A stretch of 64,000 nucleotides of DNA from 40CM-4-68-19 sp036513415 (GTDB taxonomy: Bacteria > Myxococcota > Myxococcia > Myxococcales > 40CM-4-68-19): assembly GCA_036513415.1 (NCBI GenBank), contig DATBZA010000179.1, forward strand, positions 33,761 to 97,760, in the 5' to 3' direction. Shown one piece after another: positions 19,895 to 27,818 of the stretch. How positions within the stretch are numbered: position 1 is the first letter of the stretch; the number at the start of each line of letters is the position of its first letter. The notes below the pieces were generated by a model. The model was not told the origin of the DNA. It saw nothing but the letters and a program-made list of their open reading frames with translations, and ran no database searches. The translations under genes were made by a program, and so were the position numbers.

Positions 19895-20212
19895 ATGGCG
19901 GACGTCGAAAACGAAAGCGATGAGAGCCTGAGCTGCGGCGTCTGTCGCAAAGTCGGCCAGTTCACCGCCCCGGTCTCCGTCATCCTGGTGTTCGCGCCCG
20001 GCATGCCGAAGCCCTATCCGCTCATTCCCGCCGAGGACTATCGCGTCTGCAGCGCCTGCGACGCCGTCTTCACGCTGGTGAACCGCGCCGTGGAAGCGCA
20101 CCCGACCACCCGCGCGGCAGGTCCCTGGACACGCGCCATCGTGGTCTTCAGCGACGGGCACGGCGTGGACGTGAAGGCCAAGCGGCAGGGACAGCAGGTC
20201 GGGCTCGCCTAG
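19895..20212 (+). CDS. Small hypothetical protein with two CxxC pairs
   Basis: A 105-residue protein with CGVCRK near residue 16 and VCSACD near residue 51. The two Cys pairs could hold one zinc ion in a split zinc ribbon. Between them is a proline-rich beta segment (VILVFAPGMPKPYPLIPAEDYR). ATG 19895 was chosen as the first ATG just before the conserved-looking region; an upstream ATG (19847) in frame would add an Arg-rich tail. Divergent from the U32 gene across about 200 bp in which no clear promoter was recognised. Function unknown. Confidence 0.6.
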   Translation: MADVENESDESLSCGVCRKVGQFTAPVSVILVFAPGMPKPYPLIPAEDYRVCSACDAVFTLVNRAVEAHPTTRAAGPWTRAIVVFSDGHGVDVKAKRQGQQVGLA

Positions 20213-20221
20213 ACCTCGCCG

Positions 20222-20301
20222 CCCCGGCCACCGGTGGTGGCTTGGAGGGGGCTTCGCTTGAGCGACGTCATTCGACAGTTCCGGTTGTGAGATGCGTTCT
20301 A
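20222..20301. repeat. Dispersed 3'-end element, copy 2
   Basis: 80 bp, near-identical to copy 1: hairpin GCCACC-GGT-GGTGGC, core TTCGCTTGAGCG, end GAGATGCGTTCTA. It fills the gap between convergent genes, and its last three bases are the complement of the TAG stop of the Fur-type regulator, exactly as copy 1 supplies the MlaC-like stop. Confidence 0.75.
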
Positions 20302-20763
20302 CGCGCGCATCCGCCCGGGTCGCGTTCGGCAGTCCGGGCAGAGCCCCTCCGCCTGCACGCGCACGGCGCGGACGTCGAAGCCCTGCGCGTTCTTCACCCG
20401 CAACCCGTCCAGCTCGCTATCGTGCAGGTCGCGCACCTTCTTGCACGAGACGCAGACCAGGTGGTGGTGCGGGCGGCCCGCTCCCGTGCCCGGCAGCGCC
20501 GCCTCGTACCGCCCCTCCTCGTGCAGCGGATTGACGTCCGCCACTGCGCCGATGGCCTTGAGCGCCTCCAGGTTCTTGTAGACGGTCGCCAGCGAGAGCG
20601 TGGGGATGCGCCGCTGCACGGCTCTGTGCAGCTGCTCGGCGCTCGGGTGCTCGCGCGAGGAAGCGAGCACTGCGAAGATCGCCAGCCGCTGGTGCGTCAC
20701 GGAAAGACCGTGCGCCCGGCAATGCTCCGCGAACGTCCCGACGTCGTCCTTCTGCTTCTTCAC
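20299..20763 (-). CDS. Fur family transcriptional regulator, PerR-like
   Basis: A 154-residue regulator. The winged-helix N-terminal domain includes GLSVTHQRLAIFAVLASSREHPSAEQLHRAV and TLSLATVYKNLEALKAIGAV, the recognition helix of Fur proteins. The dimerisation domain has the His-rich turn GRPHHHLVCVSCKKV and a second pair CPDC, together a structural zinc site. It is the last gene of the rubrerythrin operon and overlaps the DUF3501 gene by 4 bases, so it most likely senses peroxide or iron and controls its own operon through the palindrome at 23243-23261. PerR rather than Fur is inferred from the rubrerythrin link. Confidence 0.88.
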   Translation of the reverse strand: MKKQKDDVGTFAEHCRAHGLSVTHQRLAIFAVLASSREHPSAEQLHRAVQRRIPTLSLATVYKNLEALKAIGAVADVNPLHEEGRYEAALPGTGAGRPHHHLVCVSCKKVRDLHDSELDGLRVKNAQGFDVRAVRVQAEGLCPDCRTRPGRMRA

Positions 20764-21326
20764 GAGAGATCCTGGGCCAGCGAGCGCCGTGCCACCTCAG
20801 GCAGCTCGGTGCGGTAGGCGTAGTTGGGGTGATCAATGACCAGATTGGCGGGTCCGCGCAAGAGCGAAGGCGCATCCGGCACTTTGAAGCGGACGTACTG
20901 CACCGCGGAGACCCGGCCCGGCTCCTCGCGGTCCGGCTCCAGCTCGCCCTTGACGCGCGCGCCGCCCACCTCCAGCCAAATCCGATCCCGGAGGCCGAAG
21001 AGCGTCGCCAGCCGGGCCTTGACCTCCGCGTCGGTTCCGGTCAGCTCGATCATCAGGGTCGCCGACAGCTCCCCGGGGCCCGGAAGCATGGTGTTGAAGC
21101 CTTCGAGCTCCTCGGCCACTTGCTCCGGCCCGGTGATCCGCTCGATGCGCAAAATCTCCTGCACCTGGAACTTCACCGTCGTCCGGTTCTCGAAGACGAA
21201 CGTCATCGAGGGCCCGACCTGCACCCGGCGGTCCTTCTTCGCCGCGATCACTTCCTTGCGGAACTGATCGCGCACGCCTTCGTAGACGGGCAGGGGCCAG
21301 AGGTCCTTCGGCGTCAGCGGCTGCAT
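20760..21326 (-). CDS. DUF3501 family protein
   Basis: A 188-residue cytoplasmic protein: TPKDLWPLPVYEGVRDQFRKEVIAAKKDRRVQVGPSMTFVFENRTTVKFQVQEILRIERI at the start is a compact DUF3501 signature (split here for reading: LWPLPVYEGVRDQFR, VGPSMTFVFENRTTV, QEILRIERI). The family has no known biochemical role but is repeatedly encoded with rubrerythrin and CCG-type Fe-S proteins, exactly as here. Its ATG overlaps the stop of the upstream Fe-S protein gene (TGATG), and its stop overlaps the start of the regulator. An oxidative-stress function is inferred from the operon only. Confidence 0.85.
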   Translation of the reverse strand: MQPLTPKDLWPLPVYEGVRDQFRKEVIAAKKDRRVQVGPSMTFVFENRTTVKFQVQEILRIERITGPEQVAEELEGFNTMLPGPGELSATLMIELTGTDAEVKARLATLFGLRDRIWLEVGGARVKGELEPDREEPGRVSAVQYVRFKVPDAPSLLRGPANLVIDHPNYAYRTELPEVARRSLAQDLS

Positions 21327-22759
21327 CAAGTGGCTCTCTCCTTGTCGGTTCTCGGCGACCGCAGCGGCTCGTCGCCGTAAGCGGCGCGGAGGATGCGGAT
21401 GGGGTGGTAGGAAGGGCGCCCCGTCTTCTGCTTGAGCTGCAGCCCCGCCAGCGGGCAGTCGCTGGAGACGACCTCGGGTTCGGCGCTCTCCACGCGCCGC
21501 GCGGCCCCTTCGGCCACTTTCAGGCTCTCGGCGAAGAACTCGCTCTTCATGCCCCAGGTCCCGTCCATGCCGCAGCAGCGATCGACCAGCGTGACGTCTC
21601 CGCCGGCCCACTTGAGGAGATCGCGCCCCCGGTAGCCGAAGTTCTGCACCCGGTTGTGGCAGGCGACGTGAAACGCGACCTTGCCCACCGCGCCTGCCTC
21701 CGGCTTGGGCAGCTTCTTCGCCCGGGCCTGCTGCAGCACGAAATCGCTCAGGTCCATCACGGCGCCGGCCACTTCGCGAGCTTCCGCCGTCGGCACCAGC
21801 TCCGGATACTCGGTGCGCAACGTCAGCGTGCAGCTTGGACCCGGGCTCAGGATCTTCCGCCCCGCGCGCACCGCCGGAAGCAGCGTTGCCACGTTGCGCC
21901 GCGCCAGCTCGCGGGCGCCTTCCAGATCGCCGCCGTCCAGCTTCGGCATGCCGCAGCAGACCTGCTCCGGGCAGTCCACGTCGCACCCGGCCTTCTCCAG
22001 CACTTCCACGGCTGCCCGGCCGATCGCGGGGTCGTTGTAGTTCACGTAGCAGGTCGCGAACAGCGCGACGGGGGTCTCGCCGCCCGGCGCCGGCGCGCGG
22101 CGCGCCCACCAGGTGGCGAAGCTCTCCTCGGCATAGGCCGGCAGCTGCCGATCCCTGGCGATGCCGATGGTCTTGTCCATCAACGTCCGGTTGAAGGCGT
22201 TGTGCGCGGCCGCATTGGCGAGCGGGGCGATCCGGGTCATCACGCCGCCGACCAGGTCGGTGGCGCCGAGGAAGCGCTCGCGGAAGGCGATGCCGTCCTC
22301 CTTCGCCTGGATCATCTTCGCGCGCAGCATCAGCTTGGGGAAGTCCACCGCGAACTCGTGGGGCGGGACGTACGGACACTTGGGGAAGCAGAGCTTGCAC
22401 TCGTAACAGAGCTCCACCACCCGCTGTTTGTCCTCGTCGTGGAGGAGGCCGACCGGATTCTCGGTGGAGACGGTCACGTGCTTGAGCAACTCGGCCGCCT
22501 CGTGCTCCTCCACGATCTTGCCCCCCTCGATGTGCTTGCCTTCCGCCTCTTCGCGGTGTGGATCCAGCGCGTCCACCCGCCGGAAGAGGACGTCGAACGA
22601 GGGACAGAGGTTGAAGCAGAGCCGGCAACCGTTGCAGATCTCGAACACGCGGTGGAGCTCGGACTCCACGTGCGCTGTGTCCCAGAAGCGCGGGTTGTCG
22701 TACGCCATCCCGTGCGGGTCGGCGGACCAGTCCTGCTGGCCGGCGATCGGCAGCCTCAT
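21326..22759 (-). CDS. Fe-S oxidoreductase with two CCG domains (GlpC/HdrD-like)
   Basis: A 477-residue protein. Two 4Fe-4S motifs lie near the N-terminus: CNGCRLCFNLCP and CYECKLCFPKCP. Two CCG (cysteine-rich) domains follow: CPEQVCCGMPKLDGGD and CHNRVQNFG ... DRCCGMDGTWG. The family includes GlpC and heterodisulfide reductase subunit D, which pass electrons between a flavoprotein or thiol partner and quinone or rubredoxin. Here it sits between rubrerythrin and DUF3501, so it likely supplies electrons for peroxide reduction. ATG 22759 is used; GTG 22768 three codons earlier is an alternative. Confidence 0.88.
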   Translation of the reverse strand: MRLPIAGQQDWSADPHGMAYDNPRFWDTAHVESELHRVFEICNGCRLCFNLCPSFDVLFRRVDALDPHREEAEGKHIEGGKIVEEHEAAELLKHVTVSTENPVGLLHDEDKQRVVELCYECKLCFPKCPYVPPHEFAVDFPKLMLRAKMIQAKEDGIAFRERFLGATDLVGGVMTRIAPLANAAAHNAFNRTLMDKTIGIARDRQLPAYAEESFATWWARRAPAPGGETPVALFATCYVNYNDPAIGRAAVEVLEKAGCDVDCPEQVCCGMPKLDGGDLEGARELARRNVATLLPAVRAGRKILSPGPSCTLTLRTEYPELVPTAEAREVAGAVMDLSDFVLQQARAKKLPKPEAGAVGKVAFHVACHNRVQNFGYRGRDLLKWAGGDVTLVDRCCGMDGTWGMKSEFFAESLKVAEGAARRVESAEPEVVSSDCPLAGLQLKQKTGRPSYHPIRILRAAYGDEPLRSPRTDKERAT

Positions 22760-22784
22760 CCCGGTGACCCTCGTGAGCCCGGTT

Positions 22785-23213
22785 TCAGCCCTCTGCCTTG
22801 ACCTGCTGCAGGCCCTTCGCGAAGCGGCCCGCGTGCGACTTCTCGGCCTTGGCGAGGGTCTCGAACCACTCCGCCACTTCCGCGAAGCCTTCCTCGCGCG
22901 CCTGCTTGGCGAATCCCGGGTACATCTGCGTGTACTCGTAGGTCTCACCGGCCACGGCGGCCTTCAGGTTCTTCTCGGTGTCGCCGATGGGCTCGCCAGT
23001 CGCCGGATCGCCCACTTCCTGCAAGTACTCGAGGTGGCCGTGGGCGTGGCCCGTCTCGCCCTCGGCGGTGTCGCGGAAGAGGCCCGCGATGTCCGGGCGG
23101 CCTTCCACGTCGGCCTGCTTGGCGAAGTACAGGTACCGCCGGTTGGCCTGGCTCTCGCCGGCGAACGCGGCCTTGAGGTTCTCGTGGGTCTTGCTGTTCT
23201 TCAGATTTGCCAT
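22785..23213 (-). CDS. Rubrerythrin, diiron domain only
   Basis: A 142-residue ferritin-like protein. The diiron ligands are seen in AFAGESQANRRYLYFA, AEGETGHAHGHLEYL, AVAGETYEYTQMYPGFA and AKAEKSHAGRF, the E-x(n)-ExxH pairs of rubrerythrin. The C-terminal rubredoxin domain found in classical rubrerythrins is absent, so an external electron donor is needed; the next gene's Fe-S protein is the obvious candidate. It reduces hydrogen peroxide in the cytoplasm. ATG 23213 begins MANLKNSKTHENL, with GGAGG nearby; an upstream frame reading through the operator is rejected. Confidence 0.93.
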   Translation of the reverse strand: MANLKNSKTHENLKAAFAGESQANRRYLYFAKQADVEGRPDIAGLFRDTAEGETGHAHGHLEYLQEVGDPATGEPIGDTEKNLKAAVAGETYEYTQMYPGFAKQAREEGFAEVAEWFETLAKAEKSHAGRFAKGLQQVKAEG

Positions 23214-23242
23214 GCGTGCTGCCTCCTGGGGGTATCGTCGTG

Positions 23243-23280
23243 TTGGAGAATCATTCTCCAAAATGGATTCGCTACGTCAA
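23243..23280 (-). promoter_or_regulatory. Promoter with Fur/PerR-type operator of the rubrerythrin operon
   Basis: 23243-23261 is a perfect 9-1-9 palindrome, TTGGAGAAT-C-ATTCTCCAA. The centre AGAATCATTCT fits the 7-1-7 pattern of PerR/Fur boxes (AATnATT core). On the minus strand TTGACG (23275-23280) and GAGAAT (23253-23258), 16 bp apart, make a plausible -35/-10 pair, so the operator would cover the -10 box and repress. The operon start codon is 30 bp downstream. The regulator encoded last in the operon is the likely binder. Confidence 0.7.
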
Positions 23281-23361
23281 GCTGAAGTTCACTTCCGCCG
23301 CACCGGCAGTGTTCATTTCCAGCTGAGCGCCCAACTCCTTGCGACCTTACATTGAACAAGG

Positions 23362-24855
23362 ATGCGAGACGAGAGCGCCAACCGCCGCCTGAAGATCGAG
23401 GCCCACGACGCCAGCCGGGTCGAGTGGTCGATCTACATCCCGCTCCCACGGGGCAGCGAGATCAACGAGGCCGAGGTCTCCCTGCGCCTCGAATTCCCGG
23501 AGAACGCCTACGTCCCGCACGACGGCTGGGAGCAGCTGCAGATCCTCGCCCGCCTTTCCAGCCCTGACGAGGACCTGCACGCGGCCGAGCCGCTGACGGC
23601 GGATGGGCTGCGGCGGTCGGCGCTGGGGGTCGCGCGGCGGCTGAAGCTCTTGCGCGAGAGCATCCCGCGGGTGGCGGTGGCGCACTCCCTGAACCCGATG
23701 CCGGTCGCCCCGTCGCTGCTCAAGGACCTCGATCGGATCCTCGACCAGGCGATCGCCGCGCTGGAGCAAGCACGCCACAGCCTCTCCGCGCCGCAGGCCG
23801 ACGATCCTCCCCAGCTTTCGCGCGAACGGGTGCTCGCCGACGAGTTCCTCTCCGGTCAGCTGCTCGAGCTGCTCACGGTCGCCGAGGAGACTTGCGCGCG
23901 GATGCTCGCGCCGGCGGGCCTGCCGGGATACCGCGCGGTGGCCCAGAAGCTGAGCCAGCGGATCGCCGATGCTCTCGCCGCCGAGCTGCGGGTGCGCGAA
24001 AGCAAGGGTGAGATGCTGCCCGACGGCGAGGACGTGGAGGCGCTCGCGCTCTTCCTGGACCGGGCCGCTCAGCTCAAGAAGCACTTCCAGGAGGTCCTCT
24101 TCCTCGAGCCGCAGACCCGGATGATCGACGAGGCGCTGCGCAACTGGGTGGGGCTGTCCGGCGCGGCGACGGCCTTCGTCATCTACTTCGGGTTGCAGGC
24201 GCTGCAAACCAGCGCGGCAGCGGGCCTCGGCCTCTGGACTCTGATGACCGTCGGGGCGGTCGCCTATGCCTTGAAGGACCGGGCGAAGGAGCTCACCCGG
24301 CAGTGGCTGGCCGGGAAGCTCTCCCACCTCTACGCCAACCGGGTGCTGATCCTGCGCGAGCCGGAAAGGCTCGAGCGCGGCCGGAACGTCGTCCTGCACG
24401 CGCGCGAGTCGCTGGCCCAGGCGCGCGTGGCGCGGGCCGACCCGCTGAACCCCGGCAGCGGCGCCGTCCAGCGGGTGGTCACGCTCGACTACAAGCAGCG
24501 CGCCCGGGTGACGCGGCTGAAGGGTCCGGGTGCGGAGACCTTCGAGCGGCTCAAGATCGTCTTCCGGTACGACCTCGCTCCGATCCTCACGCGCCTGGAC
24601 GACTCCGTGAAACGCGTTCCGGTCCAGGCAGGACCCGGGGTACGCTTCGCCGATGCTCCCCGGCTGTACCGCGTGCCCCTCAGCCTGCTGGTGTCGACGC
24701 CCGCGGGCGCCGAGAAGCGGGAAGCGGTGATCGTGCTCAACCGGCGCGGGATCGCTCGCATCGTGCCCGAAGGCGGCCCCCTGCCGTTCGTCCCCGCCGA
24801 GGTGGAGCTGCCGGACCTCGATGAAGACGGCGGGGAGCTGGTCCCGCAGCCTTGA
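23362..24855 (+). CDS. Hypothetical 497-residue membrane protein
   Basis: No family recognised. The first 70 residues are beta-rich (RVEWSIYIPLPRGSEINEAEVSLRLEF). Residues about 80-265 are helical and charged. Two adjacent membrane helices lie at about 268-310 (GLSGAATAFVIYFGLQAL and GLGLWTLMTVGAVAYAL). The C-terminal 180 residues are again mixed and cytoplasmic. The middle helical region with a helical-hairpin membrane anchor recalls large soluble sensors or scaffold proteins, but no catalytic motif is visible. The TTG start of rlmJ overlaps its stop, so the two genes are coupled. It is divergent from the rubrerythrin operon, and the two share an intergenic region of about 150 bp. Confidence 0.7.
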   Translation: MRDESANRRLKIEAHDASRVEWSIYIPLPRGSEINEAEVSLRLEFPENAYVPHDGWEQLQILARLSSPDEDLHAAEPLTADGLRRSALGVARRLKLLRESIPRVAVAHSLNPMPVAPSLLKDLDRILDQAIAALEQARHSLSAPQADDPPQLSRERVLADEFLSGQLLELLTVAEETCARMLAPAGLPGYRAVAQKLSQRIADALAAELRVRESKGEMLPDGEDVEALALFLDRAAQLKKHFQEVLFLEPQTRMIDEALRNWVGLSGAATAFVIYFGLQALQTSAAAGLGLWTLMTVGAVAYALKDRAKELTRQWLAGKLSHLYANRVLILREPERLERGRNVVLHARESLAQARVARADPLNPGSGAVQRVVTLDYKQRARVTRLKGPGAETFERLKIVFRYDLAPILTRLDDSVKRVPVQAGPGVRFADAPRLYRVPLSLLVSTPAGAEKREAVIVLNRRGIARIVPEGGPLPFVPAEVELPDLDEDGGELVPQP

Positions 24856-25640
24856 CGGACTACGCGCACGCACGCCACGCGGGCAACGCCGGCGATGTGC
24901 TCAAGCACGTGGCGCTCGTCGCCTTGCTCGAGGCGATGCTGCGCGATCCCGCGCCGCTGACCTACGTCGAGACGCACGCAGGCGACGGGCTCTACCCGCT
25001 CGGGTCCGCCGGGGAATGGGGCGGCGGCGTCCTGCGAGTCTGGAACGCGCAAGACGGACTCCTCGGGCGGTATGCGGCGATCGTGCGCGGGGGCTCGCTG
25101 TCCGGGGCCCAGCGGCCCCAGGCGGTGCCGGGCTCGCCGCTGATCGCGCGCGCCCTCCTGCGGCCACAGGACCGGATGCTGCTGCATGAGATCGACTCCC
25201 GGTCGGCGGGGTTGCTGCGGCGGGCGGCTCCCGAGGCGGACGTGCACGAAGGAGACGGGCTCGCGGCGCTCCCCCCCGCGGCAGAGGGCCGTGCGCTGGT
25301 GCTGATCGATCCGCCGTACAGCGGCAAGCAGGAATGGACCGACGCGGCGCGGGCCTTGGAGCGGATCCGCGGCGTGCCGTCGGCCCTCTGGTATCCGATC
25401 AAGGCGCTGACCCGGCCGCGCGCGCTGATCGCGGAGCTCGCCAGGCTCGGGGTCCACGGCACCGCCGTCGAGCTGCACTGGACGCCGCTGCGGCTCCGGC
25501 GCGAGCGGCTCAACGGCGCGGGCCTGATCCTCGCAGCGGCGCCGAAGGAGGCGGTCGCCTCGATCTCCGCGGCGCTGCCGGAGCTGGGCGCGCTGCTGCA
25601 GACGCACGGAGAGTGGGGAGCGGCGCAGATCGGCTTCTGA
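24852..25640 (+). CDS. rlmJ: 23S rRNA (adenine-2030-N6)-methyltransferase RlmJ
   Basis: A 262-residue SAM-dependent enzyme. The N-terminal DYAHARHAGNAGDVLKHVAL is the RlmJ signature, followed by the SAM motif YVETHAGDGLY, LHEIDSRSAGLL, and the catalytic DPPY (VLIDPPYSGKQEW). In E. coli RlmJ methylates A2030 of 23S rRNA. The start TTG overlaps the stop of the preceding gene (TTGA). Length is slightly below the E. coli enzyme (280). Cytoplasmic, assignment firm. Confidence 0.93.
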   Translation: MTDYAHARHAGNAGDVLKHVALVALLEAMLRDPAPLTYVETHAGDGLYPLGSAGEWGGGVLRVWNAQDGLLGRYAAIVRGGSLSGAQRPQAVPGSPLIARALLRPQDRMLLHEIDSRSAGLLRRAAPEADVHEGDGLAALPPAAEGRALVLIDPPYSGKQEWTDAARALERIRGVPSALWYPIKALTRPRALIAELARLGVHGTAVELHWTPLRLRRERLNGAGLILAAAPKEAVASISAALPELGALLQTHGEWGAAQIGF

Positions 25641-25645
25641 AACGC

Positions 25646-25663
25646 GAAGGGCGCCGGCCCTTC
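25646..25663. terminator. Hairpin between convergent rlmJ and SWIB genes
   Basis: GAAGGGC-GCCG-GCCCTTC, a perfect 7-bp stem, lies in the 63-bp gap between the two convergent stops. There is no T-run on either side, so termination strength is uncertain. Confidence 0.4.
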
Positions 25664-25703
25664 TGGGACCCGCGCCCTCGCGTGAACGTCCTGAGCGGAC
25701 GAG

Positions 25704-26000
25704 CTACGACAGGTTGTCGTTCACCAGCTTGGTCATCTCGAACATGGAGACGGTCTTCTTTCCGCCGAAGACCTCGCGGAGCTGATCATCCGCGTTGATG
25801 TTTCTCCTCTCCTTCTTGTCCTGCAGATTGTTCCTCTTCACGTACGCCCAGAGCTTCTTCACCACCTCGGTGCGAGGCAGCGGCCTTTCGCCTACGATCT
25901 TCGCGAGCGCCGGGCTGGGCTGCATGGCCTTCATGAAGGCGGCGTTCGGCTTGCGGGCGGTCTTCTTGGCGGTCTTCTTCGCGGCTTTCTTGGCGGCCAT
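25704..26000 (-). CDS. SWIB/MDM2 domain protein with histone-H1-like tail
   Basis: A 98-residue protein. The first 18 residues (MAAKKAAKKTAKKTARKP) are a Lys/Ala-rich tail like those of histone H1 or bacterial HU extensions. The rest is a complete SWIB domain: SPALAKIVGERPLPRTEVVKKLWAYVKRNNLQD, NINADDQLREVFGGKKTVSMFEMTKLVNDNL. SWIB domains are otherwise eukaryotic chromatin-remodelling modules, with bacterial copies in chlamydiae and some other lineages. DNA binding through the tail is likely; its partner is unknown. ATG 26000 was chosen because the tail begins there. Confidence 0.88.
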   Translation of the reverse strand: MAAKKAAKKTAKKTARKPNAAFMKAMQPSPALAKIVGERPLPRTEVVKKLWAYVKRNNLQDKKERRNINADDQLREVFGGKKTVSMFEMTKLVNDNLS

Positions 26001-26139
26001 CCGTTTTTCCTCCCAAAGGGGGAGCGGTCTCCCCTCGAAAACAGCGCGCACTCTGACAGAAGCCGATCGGCTGCGTCCAGCGATTTTTCCCTCTGGAACC
26101 GTCGAATCCCTCCTCGACGGAAGTTTGCCGCAGGGAGAC

Positions 26140-27342
26140 TCAACCGCCCTTCGGCCTTGAAATCCTCAGCACCGATGCGCCTCCCCGCCGCAGGAGGAGG
26201 GTGAGCGGCAGGTCCTGCGGGGCGGCTGCGGGGAGCCATTCCCGCTCCTGTTTCTCGGTTGCTACCACGAGCGCCTCCCCTCCCGGCGCGAGGAGATCCG
26301 CTGCGTCCTGCAGCTCCCGCGCAGCGACCGCCGGGCCCGCCGGCGAGGACAGCTCGCCGACCACGAGGGAGAAGCTGCCCCGCTCGAGCCCGTCCGCCGG
26401 AAAGAGGGTCGCGCGCGCTTCGACGGGGAGCCCGAGCGCGCCTGCGTTCCGGCGGAGAAAGGCGATTTCCAGCAAGTCTCGCTCCTGGGCCACGACTTGC
26501 GCCGCGGTGTAGCGAGACTTGAGACAAAGTGGGAGAGCGCCGTACCCCGCGCGAAAGGCGAGGGCGCGCGCGGGAGGGTTGCGCGGCAGGGACTCGGCGA
26601 GCGCCGCGAGCAGGTCCTGGTGCCCGGGATCTTCGGAGGCGTCGTGCGGCCGGACCAGCCGCAGGCCCGCGAAGCGGGTCTCGTCGCGCGCGTAGATCTC
26701 CTCGTCTTCCAGGGCCACCTGCGCCGGGCCAGGCGCCAGGGCGAAGACGTCGTGCCTGGGGCCGCGCGCCACGTGCGTCAGCCCGGGCAGGCCGAGCTCG
26801 CGCACCGTGGGCGCCAGATCGCGGATCACCACCGCGCGCACTTCCGCGCCGAGCGCGCGGCCGCCTTCCAGCAGGTAACGGATGGCGCGAGGGCCGATCC
26901 GGGCAGGAACGTTGCAGAGGACCCAGTCGAAGCGCTCCCCCGACAGGCCGCGATAGCCGAGGCCCGGGCGGACGGCGACGTTGCGGAGCCCGAGAGCGCG
27001 CGCGTTGTGCGCCGATGCGGCCACCGCCAGCAGATCGCGATCGAGCAGGACGCAGCGCGCCAGGGGCCAGCGCGCCGCCAGCGGAAGCCCGAGGGCGCCG
27101 TAGCCGCAGCCCAGATCGAGCAACGAGGCCGGATCTCCGGCGGGGAGATGCTGGAGCAGCAGGAGCGTCCCTTCATCGATGCGCTGAGAGGAAAAGACGT
27201 CCCAGGGTACGTCCAGCGACAAGGTGGGGAACCCCGGCGCCCTCTCCACCAGCCTCCCGCGCGCGTACGGCCCCAGCGCCTTCCACGCTTCCGGTCCGGG
27301 AGGCGGGAGCGCTTTGGGCTCCCGGCGGGGCTTCTTCTTCAC
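26140..27342 (-). CDS. Tandem-domain class I methyltransferase (RsmC/RlmG-like)
   Basis: A 400-residue protein with two methyltransferase-small-like halves. The first half has an intact SAM motif (LLDLGCGYGALGLPLA, about residue 95) and the motif NVP (VLCNVPARIG) in place of the usual NPP. The second half has a degenerate motif I (FRAGYGALPLCL) and no NPP. In RsmC and RlmG the active half is C-terminal and the inactive half N-terminal; here the order looks reversed. An rRNA guanine-N2 methylation role is possible but not proven. Its start overlaps the stop of the DUF721 gene by 4 bases. Confidence 0.75.
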   Translation of the reverse strand: MKKKPRREPKALPPPGPEAWKALGPYARGRLVERAPGFPTLSLDVPWDVFSSQRIDEGTLLLLQHLPAGDPASLLDLGCGYGALGLPLAARWPLARCVLLDRDLLAVAASAHNARALGLRNVAVRPGLGYRGLSGERFDWVLCNVPARIGPRAIRYLLEGGRALGAEVRAVVIRDLAPTVRELGLPGLTHVARGPRHDVFALAPGPAQVALEDEEIYARDETRFAGLRLVRPHDASEDPGHQDLLAALAESLPRNPPARALAFRAGYGALPLCLKSRYTAAQVVAQERDLLEIAFLRRNAGALGLPVEARATLFPADGLERGSFSLVVGELSSPAGPAVAARELQDAADLLAPGGEALVVATEKQEREWLPAAAPQDLPLTLLLRRGGASVLRISRPKGG

Positions 27343-27818
27343 GGACGGCGGCGCTGGGCGGCCTCCGCCGCGCGCAGGACCGCCTCGCGCAGCCCGGGGT
27401 CCAGCCGCGCTGCACCGAGCACGCGCTGCGGCTCGACGTTGATCTCCGGCCGCCTGGCCGCGCCGAGGCCGGCGCGCCGCCGCCCATCGTCCAGGGCCCC
27501 GACGTGCGCCAGGCCGAACTGCAGCGCCCGGACCGCGCCGGCTCCGAGCTTCCGGTTCAGGCGTTCCAGCAGCATTCCGCGCGCGGCGTCCAACTGGTCG
27601 CGCCAGCGGTGGTCCTGGACGAGAAGGTGAAGCGTTCCATAGGAAAGGACCGTAGGCTGTGCGCGCGCGGCGATCTGCGGCCCCACCGCGCTCTCCCAGA
27701 TTTCCGGCGAGATCCGGCGTGGGAGCCGGCGGCAGATTCCGTGCTCCTTCAGCGCGCGGGGGAGGATGCCGGACACCTTCTCGCCGCGCCGCCGCACGCC
27801 GAATCGCGTCACGCCCAC
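27339..27818 (-). CDS. DUF721/DciA-like protein
   Basis: A 159-residue protein. Residues about 30-110 carry the DUF721 pattern: ISPEIWESAVGPQIAARAQPTVLSYGTLHLLVQDHRWRDQL, then MLLERLNRKLGAGAVRALQFGLAHVG (shown in parts). DUF721 is the KH-like domain of DciA, the ancestral loader/operator of the replicative helicase DnaB. The C-terminal 45 residues are Arg-rich and variable. It overlaps the upstream receiver-like gene by 10 bases and the methyltransferase by 4. A DnaC-like gene lies two genes upstream in the same transcript, an unusual pairing. Confidence 0.75.
   Translation of the reverse strand: MGVTRFGVRRRGEKVSGILPRALKEHGICRRLPRRISPEIWESAVGPQIAARAQPTVLSYGTLHLLVQDHRWRDQLDAARGMLLERLNRKLGAGAVRALQFGLAHVGALDDGRRRAGLGAARRPEINVEPQRVLGAARLDPGLREAVLRAAEAAQRRRP

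Noticed and set aside
26099..26120. Hairpin CCGTCGA ... TCGACGG between the methyltransferase and SWIB genes
   Set aside because: The 7-bp stem has no T-run on the relevant strand and such stems are expected by chance in GC-rich DNA.
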